From assembly GCA_027922465.2 (NCBI GenBank), contig BQMF02000482.1:186001-250000 (forward strand): a DNA stretch of 64,000 nt. Reading direction: 5' to 3'. The notes beneath the pieces were generated by a model. It saw only the letters and a list, made by a program, of their open reading frames with translations, made no database searches and was not told the DNA's origin. This DNA comes from Turritopsis dohrnii (lineage: Eukaryota > Cnidaria > Hydrozoa > Anthoathecata > Oceaniidae). Position 1 is the first letter of the stretch. Every line of letters begins with the position of its first letter. Positions 1-13,321 of this stretch are shown here, one piece after another. The position numbers and the translations under genes are program-made.

Positions 1-333
1 TCCTTGCTAATGTTGATGGATTATTATACTGTATGAATGTGCAGCTCCACTCATGCCGTTGTTTCAAATGTCTGTAACAAATGTTCGTAAAATAAACTTT
101 AGTTTGTAATGAAGATCCCCAATCAGAAGGAAACCATAACAATTTACCTCTTGGAGAAGTCTGTAAGAACTTTCCTTCTCTTTTTACTATTATTCATAAT
201 CAAGTTGTCAATCATGTTATAGACCTGATGATTTATGACAAGTTTAGATCAGTTTATTTATTTATTTTTTACTTTTGCTGGTTTTTAATGTTGGTTATTA
301 TTTAATCTGAATTCTAAAATGCCATATTTTCAG

Positions 334-2980
334 CTGTAGAACCTGAGAATGATACTAGTTCAGCCGATAACCGTAAGTTTGTTAAGTAATCTTTTGACTA
401 ATAATGTGTACGAACAGTGACAATAACACTCGACAGGCATAGGTAAGTAATTCTGTTCGAATGTGCGTTTGCACTATTTTTAATTCCCTAGTGTCATTCC
501 TATTTCGCAGATGACTCATAGACTCATATATTGACATTAAACACATACAAGGACATATGACTGCTTTAACGATATTTTAGTGTAAGTTACAATACCTTGC
601 ATACCTTAAAGACCAAACAGAATTCTGCACATCAAAGTTAGTCGATGTGCAGAATTCTGTTTCGTCTTTTTCAATCCCTTATTAATCTTGTTCAAAATGT
701 AAAACGAATCCCTGCCGCAATATTGAGCTCATCTAAAATTTCCAGTTCTATTATCTGCATTTTGTTATTAGAAACTTATATATTTTGCACTTTTTACTTA
801 TTGAAGATGTAATGCATTTAGATGATCCTGGGATAGGAGATCCTGCTTCGTTTCCGCTGAATAAACCACTCGATTTAAGTGAAGGATGTAACTTGGTTGA
901 AGGAATTTCATGTATCTCTACATTTTTTACCTAATAATACATGTATACTAAACTACAAATTGCAAGAAAAAGATGTATTCATTAATGGTGTTAACGTAAC
1001 TGCTCTTTGAAAATTTCTTCTTAGTTGTTACAAAAGATTGTGTCACGCCGGGCGATGTCTTACCTGTTTATGCCCAACCAGATGATCCTGAGCGGTTTTG
1101 GTTATTTTTGGTGCTATCCCCGCAGCCGCGCATAATAAATGGTTCTTGGCTAAATAAAATCAGCGACACTGAATACTGTGTTGGAGATTCTACAAAAATT
1201 AAATGGAGTAATGTTGTTCGCATTACTAAAAACGATAAAAACTATTTTAAAGTCACTCTCCGTTCTAGTGACCTTGGAAACTCTATCCTTTCTCTTGAAT
1301 CTCGGACTTTTTTACTTGGTCAGTGCTTATAATTTACTGAGCTGATTGACACATGTGTTTGTTGTATCTGTCAGAGTGGAATTGCTTTTTTCTCTAAATT
1401 GCTTTAGCGCAGGCTTTCTAACGTTTTCAAATATAACATTAAATTCTTTTATGCTATTCTGTTTTGTTTTAATCAGTTCTAAGCGAAAGGAATATTTTGC
1501 AGAAATGCTTATGATTCTTTTCTGTTGAACAAGATAATGTGTGTGAATTGTTACAAGAGTATGACTAGACAACACATAGATGACATGTCATAAACCTGAT
1601 AATTGATAAAAAATACTATAATATGTTATAATAAGTAGTTTTCGATCATTCATTGAGCAATGAATCGATTAATATTTCTGAACCATTCAAGATTCTGCTC
1701 GATGTTTGATGTTTGACCTTGGCTCAAATACGCTACGTTTTGATTATAATTTTGATTATATGAAAGTAGTTGTAGCTTATATTTTTTATATTTTTGTCCA
1801 TAACTTTGAGCAGCTATCAATTTATTGATATCTTATTTTTTCCGTGTTCGTTTATCTTTTTACATAATCCACATCGCTGCATCACACGTAATTTGCAGTC
1901 CATCAGTGGTTGCAAATGATGAATTTAATGCTCATTATTTACAAACATTGACTCCTGCAGTATTTTGTATAGCAATACCTTTGATGGCCGTGCCGGAAAC
2001 ATGGCAGTAACTGAAGCTAGGTTGTTTTTTGCTCCAATTTGTTCTATCTTTGAGTAATTGTCTATAACTATTTTATCATTTTTCCGAAAGTTATTTGATG
2101 ACACCAAAGAAACACATGCCTTACTCAGGGGATCGCAACTTTTATCCAGGTAAACGAAAGGAGTTATTTCAAAGGGTGCCATCTTCAGTAAACTACAAAT
2201 GTTTTGACAATAAATGAATGCAGTAACATTCAGCTATCGAAAATGTTTCTCATATCTTCAGATAAATCATTCCAGCACAATATATGCAAGGATGAAAAAG
2301 ATGATAATGAAAGGTATTAATTAATTTTATTTTTATTTTATTTAGTATTAGTTCTGTTAGTTGCTTTTATCAATGTTTTTGTTTGAAGATCCAAGAAAAA
2401 GACGAGGTTGTTTAAATTTATAAAGAAACGAAAGCGGGAAATAAAATGCGACTTAGTGGAAGAATTGGGTTCTATTGATGCCGTTCGAATGGAGTTTCGA
2501 AATCAGAAGAAAACTTATTTAGTATCATGCCCATTTAAGGGCTGCGCATACATCGGAGATAAGGTAGATCGCCATTTTGCTGACACTCACCCTTATGTTC
2601 CTGAGAACGTCGTAAAGTATTTTAAGTCACATCAAGTACGGTATTATAATCGTCTCACCAAAATATTTCAATCCGGTCAAACAATACCGTTGCCATGCAA
2701 GATTTGTCACAAGTAAGTTGATTGAATGCAAAAGTTTTAATAAGTCTGTGATAGAAAGTGAATTGTATCCCATGATCATTTTTCTCATCCAAATTATATC
2801 TCTTTGAACAATCATAGATACTACGATCGTCTTTCAACGCATTTTTAGAAAGCGCATGGAATTGAGGCTGATCAGCTAGATAACGTTATCTCCCGAGCAC
2901 GAACGATAAACGAAAATTTTCATCGATACCTGAAGACAAAGTTATTTAATAGAGAAATTCTATAGATATTTTTTACGTAG
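334..2980 (+). pseudogene. C2H2 zinc-finger protein, exon chain entering from the left edge
   Basis: Six exons with GT-AG borders and compatible phases: 334-372, 807-911, 1025-1318, 2262-2313, 2389-2712 and 2818 to about 2970. The first two encode acidic linker. The third is a folded-looking block (residues around PDDPERFWLF) that I do not recognise. The fourth and fifth carry a basic patch (SKKKTRLFKFIKKRKR), then a C2H2-like finger (CPFKGCAYIGDKVDRHFADTH) whose family also occurs at 25.2 kb. The second finger is split by an intron: CKICHK ends one exon and YYDRLSTHF starts the next. An in-frame TAG at 2846-2848 sits just before KAHGIEADQLDN, and a TAG ends the frame at about 2967. Either this copy is a pseudogene or the last exon is spliced differently. 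The 5' end lies outside the window. DNA binding is inferred from the fingers only. Confidence 0.6.
608..669. repeat. near-perfect hairpin, 26-bp arms
   Basis: Arms 608-633 and 644-669 pair at 25 of 26 positions around a 10-nt loop. It lies in an intron of the C2H2 gene. Size and perfection fit either a tiny foldback element or a cnidarian-type pre-miRNA; the sequence alone cannot decide. Confidence 0.7.
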
Positions 2981-2984
2981 CTGA

Positions 2985-3785
2985 ACCTTCGCTGGTTTTT
3001 GACGGCCGAAAGATTTTTAATGTGATTTCAGAAAAGTTTTCTACTGCGACTTTTTCTACCCAGTTGAGATTAAACTTAACAAGCTCTCTTAATCCTCTTC
3101 ACGTGATTTCAGAGAAGAAAACAGCAATATTTTTGCGTGTGTCGAGTTTCGTACATCTTTTGCAATAATTCATCTTTTGTGTGTACTGAAATTTCTTCTG
3201 AAGTTTTCTTTTATTTCAAATTTGGTTATTTCTTGAGAAAACTGATTCCGATTTGAACTTGCAAGACAAAAAGACATTTCAAAATATTTTGGAATTACTT
3301 TTTCTTCCCCTTACCTTCCCCATAGGGATCATATACTATCAAACTTTTTTATTGACTGTCATATTCAAAACCCAAGTAATAGATCACAATTGGCTATCGA
3401 TTTAGGCAAGCTGCGAAAGGACGGTGTATTTTAGAGAAATCTTTTGAAACTGGTTGTCTGAAATGTCCTCTCAGTCTTTGCAGTATACTATTCAGATAAA
3501 AGCCCCATAGGTAATTTTTTCTTCTGCGGCCAACTTTAGCGCCTTTTGGTTTCAAGCGTCTAACTGAGAGTATCCCAGGACTTGGCACTGGTAAACCGCT
3601 ATTTTACATACCAAGCCAAATCGATCTGAGTGAAGTAAAAGTGCATTTGTCTCTGCATTATCAATTTCACCGGCACGAATACAGCTCTTTGAAACATCCA
3701 AGAGACATTTTCAGATATTTTCTACTATAGATGCAAGACATCTAATAACATTCATTGATAATTTTTATCATATGAACCTTACCTT
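2985..3785. other. no gene recognised
   Basis: AT-rich sequence with many stops in all frames. A minus-strand stretch around 3400-3590 reads EEKITYGAF in one frame and might be decayed KDZ coding sequence, but it carries several stops and I do not annotate it. Confidence 0.4.
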
Positions 3786-4146
3786 TAAGACGGCATAATA
3801 CTACTTAAAACTACGTTTGTTCAAAATACGAGTTTTTTATGCGAGATGTTAGTTTGCTTTTGTTGAAATATCCCAATCATTTCATGCACCTATCCTTTTT
3901 CAAATTGAGTCATATAAAGAAGACATTGATTTGAGGTCATCCGTTGACAAGTTATATCACACCCCCTCCAAAAAATAAAAGTGATTTGTAAGTTTCCATT
4001 CTAAGACGGCATAATACTACTTAAAACTACGTTTGTTCAAAATACGAGTTTTTTATGCGAGATGTTAGTTTGCTTTTGATGAAATATCCCAATCATTTCA
4101 TGCACCTATCCTTTTTCAAATTGAGTCATATAAAGAAGACATTGAT
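3786..4146. repeat. 216-bp period direct duplication
   Basis: 3786-3930 and 4002-4146 are identical except for one base (ttttgttg versus ttttgatg), offset by exactly 216 bp, so the duplication is recent. It abuts the last recognised exon of the minus-strand KDZ gene, so the 3' end of that gene may have been duplicated. Confidence 0.9.
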
Positions 4147-7100
4147 ATTCTTTATCTTTCTTTTGTTCCATGCAAAAACTAGCTCTGTGATGGTGTCTTC
4201 ACAATCTAGAAATGTAGAATTTTGAGATTTTTGAAATACTGTATTGAATGTCATTGAAATGTTTGATGCTGTTATTAACATCCTACCAATTACATTTCAC
4301 AACCGAAAAATCTCACAGATGATGAATAAAATCTGTAAAATGGTAATATAATTTTTAGCATCCTGAACGTTATATAGCAATATTACTTTCAGGAGTTTGA
4401 TACTTCGTAGTATTTCCACATCGAGATAGATAAGAAAACAATTGCTCAGTTTCTTCTCCAGTAGATTTCCCTGTTCCACCGATCCATTCTCCACTCCACA
4501 GAACCTACAAAAAAGAACAGGCCCACATTTCATAAGATAACTTAACTTTTTGTACCCAATTGATCTCAGACACAGGGTCAATATTGAGCGATTTTTTGGA
4601 GAGTGTACAAGTATATTATATTACCTGACAATCAACAGAATGACCTTTAGCATGCATCACTGATAAAGCTGGTTTCACAATATCCATAATTCCAGGCTCA
4701 TGTTGTGTTGCAAACTTCCATAGCTTGCACATCACATCAGCGAAACAAAATTTTATCTTATGTTCGATCGCAAAATACTTCATAAGATATAATGGGTAGC
4801 CAAAAAGTTCCCCTTGAAACATGTTTAAGGCCTTTTGAGCTACTTTGTGACGACAAGTCAAGACTTCTAAACCAGTTTCATCTAAAGATTTATTCTTTCT
4901 GCTAATGTTCTTAGCCGCTGACCATACACCACCACACTGGTTGTTACTGCGATGGAACTAAATTGCAATATATCACATCGAAAAACACTCACAATGAAAA
5001 TTGAAAACACAGTTTAAAGCACAGACTATCATAATACCTTTTTATATATACTTATATATACTTTTAATGTAACTAGCAACGTGGTCATCCTTGTATATGA
5101 ACTTCCCAGAGTAGAAAGATGGTTGTTTTCTCCTGAAAATATGAACTGATTCTACGCACACAAAATATAGTATTATAATCGAAATCAAAAAGCTAACAAT
5201 CGAGATTCTGCGTAAAAGATGTTCATTTACGTAAGACTTACTTCCCTAAATTATAGCGATACCATTTACAATTCCCATCTACATGGCAACTATGTTGATT
5301 TGTATCACAAGTTAGACATTCTAACCAGCTTTTTCCTTGCATCATGTCCTTCTCAAAGTTCCAGTAATTCCACTCTTTAAATGCCAATGAAAAATTGCTA
5401 TGATCAATATGATTTACCTAAGATGGAAAGAGGTAAACATACTTTTTTACTGGCTGATTCTTCTTTCATTTCTCTACAGCATAGACTAATCAAGTTGCTT
5501 ACACGTCCTTTTTCTTCACTTATATCACTAAGAGCAAGAAGAAATGCTCGCTCAGAGCTTCCAGGCATTCGTTTCCTGAATGCATCCCATAAAGTAAAAA
5601 CTTCATGTTTAATGAGGTAATTTATTTTTTGAAGACTGCCAGGCCAAAAGCCTGACGATATCAACACATCTATTTGGAAAGGGTCAAATTGATTCCCACA
5701 ACAGCTGCAAACCAACGTGTATTTGAAGAAATCATGTCTCCCTGAACAAACAATTCACAGGTATATTGTACAAATTGGGACGATTCACAGGTTTTTTGTA
5801 ACAAGTTGTATAATGTTAAATGGTTTAAAACTTTATGGCTTGATTAAACTATAAAAGGACTTTAAATCTTAAGCTATTCGTTTAGGTAATTCCAGAACTA
5901 AACAAAAATATAACATTTAGAGATATCTTTCTAGGGATTTAAGAAAACCAAATAACCATTATGTATTGCTATCGTTTGCAATAACATAATGCACCATTTC
6001 AAAATCTTACAACACTAAATGAAAGCACGATAAAATAGAGCACCTTGCATTGTAATGATTATACATGAATCCTTATTTACATTCTTTTGCCACTGATTTT
6101 TGCCACATCCATTACAATTTGGATGCTTAAGTTTTGGAGTTTTGGCTATAATAACAAAGAAATTTTTAATAAAAGAAGAAGACATCCATTCTTTCAAAAA
6201 CATGCAAAAAAGAATTGAATATAAATATATAATAAACAAGAGCCAGATGGCGCAAAACGGTAGCAGCAGAAGTACCCTACGCTAAAAAGTCTTGCTGATT
6301 TTGTCTGCTTAATAGAACGACTCAAAACATAAATGTAGAGTTATAAATTTTTTCACTGAATTCAAAACAGTCTTTATATTGAAAAACATTGGAAAACATA
6401 ATACTATACTATCAGTGTGGCTTAATAAAGTGACACCAGCAAGTTTATTGTTAACAAAAAAAGAACTAAATACGTAATGCATATGTGAGTTGTAATTTAG
6501 TTATGCATGGGCGTTTGAAAAAAAAACTCACAAGAAAAAAAATTAAAAACTTTTAAGAAAAAAATTAAAATTCCTTGTTCACGAAAACTTATGAATTACT
6601 TTATAGATTTAACGTTTTTGACTTTTTCAATTAGAGTCAGTTGCTATTAGAGAATATTTCCTACGAAAATGTTATGCCTTGAGTTGAAAAAATTCTATTT
6701 TTTAGAGCACTGAGAATACACTTGAATACACTTGAAAAAGTGTATCTTTTAAACGAACCTTGAAGCCCTTAACAGTCAAAAAGGAGCAAGAAAAAACATT
6801 TTGTGATATTATCCTTTTAGTGTAGTTTCTTTTTTCGTGTGAAAATGAACAATTTTATGTAAAAAGTACCAAAAAATATCAAAAGCTCCTTTAACAGTAT
6901 TTTGAATATAGCCTGTGTTCACACATTGAAATTCACAACTAGTATTTGGTTTATCATCAGTACTCTCATACACAAAAATACTAGTGATGATGTTTGAGAA
7001 AAAGTTTCAGTTCTTACTATTAGTTACTATTTGACCAAACTCATTCACAGATTCTAATGGATTTAATGCTTGCAAATATCCATCTAAATATGCACTTCTA

Positions 7101-8170
7101 TCATGCAATGGATGTACATTGTGAATCATTTCATCACACGAAGAACAAAAATAATTTTCTTGGCATTCCATACACTTGATTATTGCATCTACTTCTCCAC
7201 AATTACAACAAAGTCCAAGAACCATCTCTTCAGCTTGCATTAAATCCCAGATAAGGGATCTCCACTTTCGCCATTGTGCCTGAGTGGATTGGACACGTTG
7301 AAACCATGATTTTCTTACATATCTTTTTTTACTTTTAGAACTACTAAGTCTTTTCAAAACACTTAGAGTCTCCTCTAAAGCTGAAGAAAAGGATAGTGAT
7401 GATTGGTCTGTAGCATCATTATTATGGTCATCTATGAATTAACAGCAAAAATATTACCTAAACATTTCACATTTTCAATGATCACAAAAATAAACAAAAA
7501 CAACTTACTAGCACAACAATCTATACAAGGATTTACACTGCCAGGACCAATTGATTGGGTGGGTTTTGCTCCTTAAAAATTGAGAATTGCGTTAAGAAAT
7601 CAACAATTTAGAATAGTTTTTTTTAAATATTTAAAGGAAATACATTTGTTGTTTTATGAAATACTGTTTACTGTTAGATTAATGTTCTGTTGCTAACAGT
7701 TCTTAATCCCTCTAAGTCACAAACAATTCTTTTTATATAACAATAGACATCAAACGTTACCTGCTTAATCACAAAATTAAAATTAGTTTACAATTAATTT
7801 CTAGCAAAATCTCCATAACATACTTTTGTACCGCTTCAATGGTATTGTTCGAGGTCTACTATAAATTGGTTTTCCCTTAGATGACCTTGAGTATTCATTG
7901 ACTCTTCCCAGCCGGCACAGGACGTAATTAGGACGTTTCAAATTAGTTCTAATTTGGTTACGTTACTTTAGGACGTTATTACAACGTCACATTGACGTTT
8001 TATTCTCCACGTTCTTTTTGGACGTACATGGAACGTTTTATCAACGTTTTAAAAAGGTTCACAATTTATGGAGAAACAGAAGTGGTACCAAATACGTTGT
8101 GGATATAACCAAATTTATTCCAAAATTTATTATTAGAAAATAGCGATTCAATACATTCAATATATATATT

Positions 8171-8270
8171 ATTTCGACGTACGCACAAAGATTTCGACGT
8201 ACGCACAATGATTTCGATGTACGCACAATGATTTCGATGTACACACGAAGATTTCGACGTACACGAAATG
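8171..8270. repeat. 20-bp tandem repeat, five copies
   Basis: Units of the form atttcgacgtacgcacaaag are repeated five times with a few substitutions inside element 1. Each contains the near-palindrome CGACGTACG, echoing the GACGT motif of the element ends. Confidence 0.85.
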
Positions 8271-8724
8271 ATTTCGTGGGAAAAGGTTTATTTGTTTATT
8301 AATCTCACCAAACACATGACGTCGTTATGACGTTATTGCGATGTCTGAATTTGGTTAAAAAGTCATATGACTTCTTTATGACTTTTTCATGACGTCACTT
8401 AAAGTCATTTAATATGACGTCAGCAAGGTGACGGAATCACGGCCAAACCATGAACTAAAAGGTCGTGCTTACACCACATAAGCCTAAGATCAGATTAGAA
8501 TGTGAAATAATGGTAGTGTCGTTCTGAATTTTCGTCTGCCGAACACAAATTTCCGAACATGGCTTTAGCTAAAAAACTTGATCTGACAAATTTATTTCCC
8601 TCATTCTCTTCAATTTTATTCCCTGCATCATCTTATTTTTATTTCCAGTGTGCATGTTTTGCGCATCCTCTCCTTCTCGCGCCTGGTTTGTATCGATTGT
8701 GAGTGGCTTACCACATGGCTCAAA

Positions 8725-8798
8725 AACAAAGCAAAAGCTTTTCGGTATGTTATACCATCATCAGTGCTGTTAACATACCGGAAAGCTTTTGCTTTGTT
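8725..8798. repeat. 28-bp inverted repeat (hairpin)
   Basis: Arms 8725-8752 and 8771-8798 match at 27 of 28 positions with an 18-nt loop. It lies inside element 1. It may be a small foldback transposon or a structured RNA. Confidence 0.75.
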
Positions 8799-9709
8799 AT
8801 TAAAAACTTGTTGTTTTTTATTTAAATGATTCACATACATGATGGCAAAAATATTAAATAACTATTATATATTGAAAGTGACGGAATTTAAATTTAATCG
8901 TAAAATGTCATAATAAAAAGCTGTGAGAAGATTTTTAATTTTTCTTTGCTGTTTATACAGAATATGCGACATGCTTTTTATTTATTTCTCCCCTGAAATA
9001 ACAAGTTTGTTATTACATGTGTTCACACGGTTTACTCTGGTCTGACCATGTGGTAAAAAAAAGATGGTGGTTATTCGATCGACAAGTTTTGTTTAGAAGG
9101 CTTCGATTCAGCATGCAGCCAGATAACAAGACTTTTCTGGAAATGTATAATATAATGGCTTTCACAAATTTTTTTGAGACATAGTAGATGACGCAACAGG
9201 CGATTAGAAATCGAAAGGTTCTTGTTGACATAGGAAGCTAGTATTTCTGAACACGAAGAAGATAATGTTGAAAATATATACTCTTCCAAAGGGGAGAATG
9301 ATGATGGTGATTATAATTTGAGTATTGATGATGAAAATTTGAAGAAGCCTTCATGAGTGTTTCAGGTTACACAGCACGCATGATGATTCTGGTACTACTG
9401 TAGATGCTTATCAAAGCTTGGTAAGTTAATTTTAGTGTATTTTTTATTTTGGATTTTTTTAAATTTTTACTTTACTGATGTCATGACTATGTTCAATAAA
9501 AGTTAATTTCAAGTGTAGTTTGCACAAGCTTTCAAAAAAAATTATCTTTAAAAAGCAATGTTAAGTTGTAATGTTATTTTTCAGCTTGCTATGGTGTCAA
9601 GAAAAGGTTGTAAACATGTGAGAGAGAACAAATACAAATATATATATCGTTATGGTAAGTATGTTCTTTTTGTCATTAAGAATCACTAAAGTTTAGTCTG
9701 GAAGCGGAG

Positions 9710-9870
9710 GCGTAGCTGGAGCTCAGTGAAAATTTGTGGAGGAGAGCTTAGTCATTTAAATTAGAACAGAAAAACGTGTAAGTAACCTAATCCATACATA
9801 AGACTGAAAAGAAGTATCACAATGTTGGACACCTACACTTTTTTATTGACCCTGAATACGCCTATCGTAA
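9710..9870. repeat. MITE-like repeat, copy A (GGCGTAG ends)
   Basis: A unit of about 160 bp starts with ggaggcgtagctggagctca and ends in tgaatacgcctatc. It matches the unit at 13322-13482 along its length, including the internal gtggaggagag and agactgaaaagaa stretches. This copy has more diverged ends and lies inside element 1. Confidence 0.75.
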
Positions 9871-10631
9871 GAGTAGGCTAGTTGACCTAATATCAAGGAT
9901 GTGACACCAAAGAACAGACGGCCCCACAACTCAAGTGGTTTCTTGCTTTTTTCATCGAAGACAAGGGAGGGATAATATAAGAAAATACTTTTACCTATAA
10001 TGTATCCCATTTCTACAGAATCTTGGTTAATAGGGTCGTGTTGTATAACAATATTCTAGACTAATTTTTTCGTTGATTGAAGGAGACATAAAAATGTTTA
10101 TGCAATGTTTCTGCACTTCATTTTTAAGGCTAACTAATGACGATTGCATTGCTGTTTGAGTATAGCCTTGGTGGCATAAAGAAAAATGAAAACTTGTAGC
10201 CATCATGTTATTGCGTGTAGGTATGTATTTATTTAATTTTATTTCACATACAATTTTATCCATCACAATTTTTACTTGTAGGAGTATATACTTTCTTAGG
10301 ATTTTAAACCTGTGTCATGGATACTACTGAAAGTAATGTGACTCTGTTTTGAATACGACATTTTTGTTATCATTTTATATTTTTATTGCTTTTTCTCTCT
10401 TTTAGGCGATTTACTGGCTACTCAGAACTCTGCAGATATGAGTAAACAAAGCGCATATCAATGTTTTGAAACATGCTCCTGAAAAATTAGAGAAGAGCAA
10501 ACAAACTAAAAGAAGCAGTTTTCTTGTGTTGTATTTTTCCACACTCTTATACATGAATTTCATTATTATCAGGCTTTCCATTTTCGACTAAGATCTAATT
10601 TGAGCTCAACATGTGACACTCTGTTATACAG

Positions 10632-11103
10632 TGTGCACTCAATAAGGCAAACCTCACTTATCCAATGTTCTACTTAACCGATTTTCGTGAAAATGAATTA
10701 ATTATGAATAATAATGGAAAAAGAATAACGAAAAATAAGGCTTCACAAATTACCATATTTCTTTGTACAGCTACACATTTTTGACCGCACTATCAATTTT
10801 TTCAAAGCATTGTATTTATCACATTTTGTATTTTGTATCACATTTTGTATTTATCTTCATTTGGATGCCTGTAGCACTTTCATTTTAAAAATGTGACTAG
10901 TGATATGGTTTTTATGTTTTCATCTTTATAGAAATCAAATGTTTTGCCATAAACATTCAAACAACCACAGAGAATTCAAACATTCTTTTCAGAGGAAAGT
11001 TCCACTTTGCTGATTGAATTAAGTACATCCAAGGGACTGTAAAAATCTGTTTCACTTAATGAAAGTTTCAACTAAAGAAGTTTCCACTTATCGAGGGCAT
11101 ACT
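10632..11103. mobile_element. possible decayed pogo-like element
   Basis: The left end (acagtgtgcactcaataagg) and right end (ataagtgg read inward after tatgccctcg) are loosely inverted, and the interior repeats cacttat/cactta motifs. The similarity is weak and no TA duplication was confirmed. Confidence 0.3.
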
Positions 11104-12089
11104 AGAGAAATGATGGATTTGGTCTTATTAAATTTAGGTCTGTTCTTCTTCTGCTTTGATCACGAAATCGATCATAATTTTTCTTAACATGGCTTAACAT
11201 ATAGGATCAGTTGATTTTTAGTTGTTATTTATATACAAGTATTTCTCTACGGATATTTTTACCAGTGGTATATATATCCAGAAGATGTTTCAACTGAGTA
11301 TGCATTAATTTATTCCTATTATGCCTTCCACAAGGACCAAATTCTTGCTTTGCATCATGGCTTAAGCACGTTTAAAAGATTTAGAGACTTAATATAACTG
11401 ACGATTTGCTGTTTACGTCACGTTTTTTTAAAGCGTGCTGTGGTAACACTGTTATTTATCATTGTTAACTAATTTATACTAACATTTATGAACGACGTTT
11501 CATCTGTAATACCTAATATTTTATTGTAAGTTGTTTATAGTTATGTTATACGAAGTTATACTTTAAGTTATCCATTGCACGCTATGGTTCTGCTATTATG
11601 TATCAAATCTTTATCGAAAAGATTTTGACTTTTATTTACGGTGTAAATATTTTTACTAATGTTTGTGAAGGAAGTTTTATTTTTATAATCTAATTTTCTA
11701 TCCTGATAAAGAATGTATAAGAGCTATATTTTTTTGTCAAAAAACGTGTTCTCCTACACCGGTTTATTTTCTTCCTACCTCTCTGGACTTTTCTAATTTG
11801 AACTAACCGGTTGGAGTAAATTCAACGCATAGCCTCCTAGAAGCATTAAATAAATAGTTATAAGAACGTTATTAAAACGTTTAAGGAACGTTCAAGTGAC
11901 AACGTCCTCAGGACGTCCTGTGGACGTCAGAAAATGACGTTGTCGCTTGTTTCACATGAGAACGTCATTATAACGTTATGTGATGACGTTTATATAACGT
12001 TTCGAGGACGTTCTTTTGCCGGCTGGGTTTCTGCCCTTTTCTTTGTTTTTTTCCCTTCAGCCAGCATCTTCAGCTGTTCAAGAGCATCT

Positions 12090-13320
12090 ATAATCACATT
12101 ATTATAAACCAAAGTGTTAATGCAATAACATAGGGGCATAAAATTGTGCACATGGAAAATAAAAAATGAATACGTATATAAACAAATTTATGTTTACAAA
12201 ATAAACAAGATGTAAAGATGAGGAAATCTTAAATTAAAGTAAATTCATGAAAGTGCACAAAAAACATAAATGGTGTATATATAGTGGTTTTGTTTTGCCA
12301 TTTACATAAACATATCTAGAACCAAATAAAATCTCTACCAGTGTAAGAGCTTAAACACTTCACACCTGATTATTAACACCTACATAAAAAAACAGTGGTT
12401 ATCGAGCAAAGCATAAACATTTATTTATCATAATTCTTCACTTCGTATACAACTAAAATTTAGTATATAAATGATACACATGTTCGTACGTATCAACCTG
12501 GTTCAATTTTCACTGTCTACCAACATACACAAGAGGACCATGGATTCTAGCTTTCATATCAACAAACAAATCTTTCATTTCAGTTCATATATGTCTCTGC
12601 AGTATCCATGTTCTTTCAATGAACATATCAACTAAAAAGAAGGACTGTAAAGGTCGAAATGCGACCTGGGTTCTTACAGTTGACCTAGACCTAGCCTAGT
12701 GGGTGTCATTCTGGGCTAGCATGCATGCATATATTCCTAATTCTACATTGTCTACCAAGTCTAAAAAGGACCATGGAGCCCAGCTTTCACATACAAAACA
12801 AAGAATCAAATTACTTCATTCTACCTAATTCATAATAATGTAGAAAGCATCTAATTAATCTAATACCAACATTTGAAAGTTATGTATTAGGGGGAAGCTT
12901 TCTGTTTAGGGTTACACTACCTAAAAAGATTCAGAGCTTGCTAGCTATATTTATAAATTATATTATAGACTTATATATAGAAAAAGTATCGCATTGTCAA
13001 GCTACGTTTGGAGTTTAAAAGACCAAAACAAAGAGCCAATTATCAGTTGGTAAATTGTCAAAACTCACGAACGCTAAAAGCCAGATTGAATTATTGCAAA
13101 TTATGTCTAAGAGAAAATTGTGATTTTGAACTCCCTTGATGATTTGAAATTAGTTATATATATAATTCAAAAAAACAGTTTATTAGTAAATGTTTTCATG
13201 ATAACAAATACTTGTTAAAGAACGTTAAGAGAATTGGTATGGGCTAAATATAAGAATTCAAAATTTTGATGTGTTTTTGATTTTGTATGTTGCTTTTTGT
13301 CAACAAAATATTTGGCATAT
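12090..13320. other. no gene recognised
   Basis: Intergenic or intronic AT-rich sequence upstream of the KDZ exons. A missing first KDZ exon could lie here, but no convincing start was seen. Confidence 0.4.
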
Positions 13321-13321
13321 C

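Larger units (their letters stand above)
7917..12028. mobile_element. 4.1-kb DNA transposon with CCCAGCCGGCA ends (element 1)
   Basis: The left end CCCAGCCGGCACAGGACGT and the right end, read inward as CCCAGCCGGCAAAAGAACGT, are inverted. Both are followed by clusters of GACGT/AACGT motifs over about 150-450 bp. The flanks are TT (7915-7916) and TT (12029-12030), a 2-bp target duplication. Removing the element and one TT restores an open frame in the KDZ exon. Only short acidic exon-like bits are seen inside (around 9230-9350), and no transposase, so it looks non-autonomous. It resembles the elements at 27.9-44.2 kb and 44.5-47.0 kb in end sequence. Membership in the EnSpm-like group is inferred from the transposase inside the 16-kb relative. 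Confidence 0.75.
4147..12087 (-). pseudogene. KDZ (Kyakuja-Dileera-Zisupton) family transposase gene, split by an insertion
   Basis: Minus-strand exons: 12087-12029 joined to 7916-7824 across an inserted element, then 7571-7509, 7431-7018, 6145-6044, 5741 to about 5519, 5397-5242, 5132-5052, 4946-4625, 4504-4387 and 4205 to about 4147. All phases agree except at the 5519/5397 junction. The 7431-7018 exon carries a B-box-like Cys cluster (CCNCG, CMECQ, CSSCDEMIH). The 5741 exon has a CxC cluster (CSCCG, then GFWPGSLQ and PGSSERAFLLAL). The 4946 exon has the KDZ core: LDETGLEVLTCRHKVAQKAL, QGELFGYPLYLMKYF and KPALSVMHAKGHSVDCQ. The 4504 exon has GTGKSTGEETEQLFSYLSR, and the last exon has TELVFAWNKRK. 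KDZ proteins are DDE transposases of large eukaryotic DNA transposons. The first exon and element ends were not found. The exon insertion makes the gene inactive unless the insert is removed. Confidence 0.8.

Noticed and set aside
3394..3588. Minus-strand frame as a KDZ C-terminal exon
   Set aside because: A suggestive EEKITYGAF occurs in another frame but with several stops and no splice support.
8157..8280. CRISPR-like array from the 20-bp repeats
   Set aside because: The units are directly adjacent without spacers and lie inside a eukaryotic transposon.
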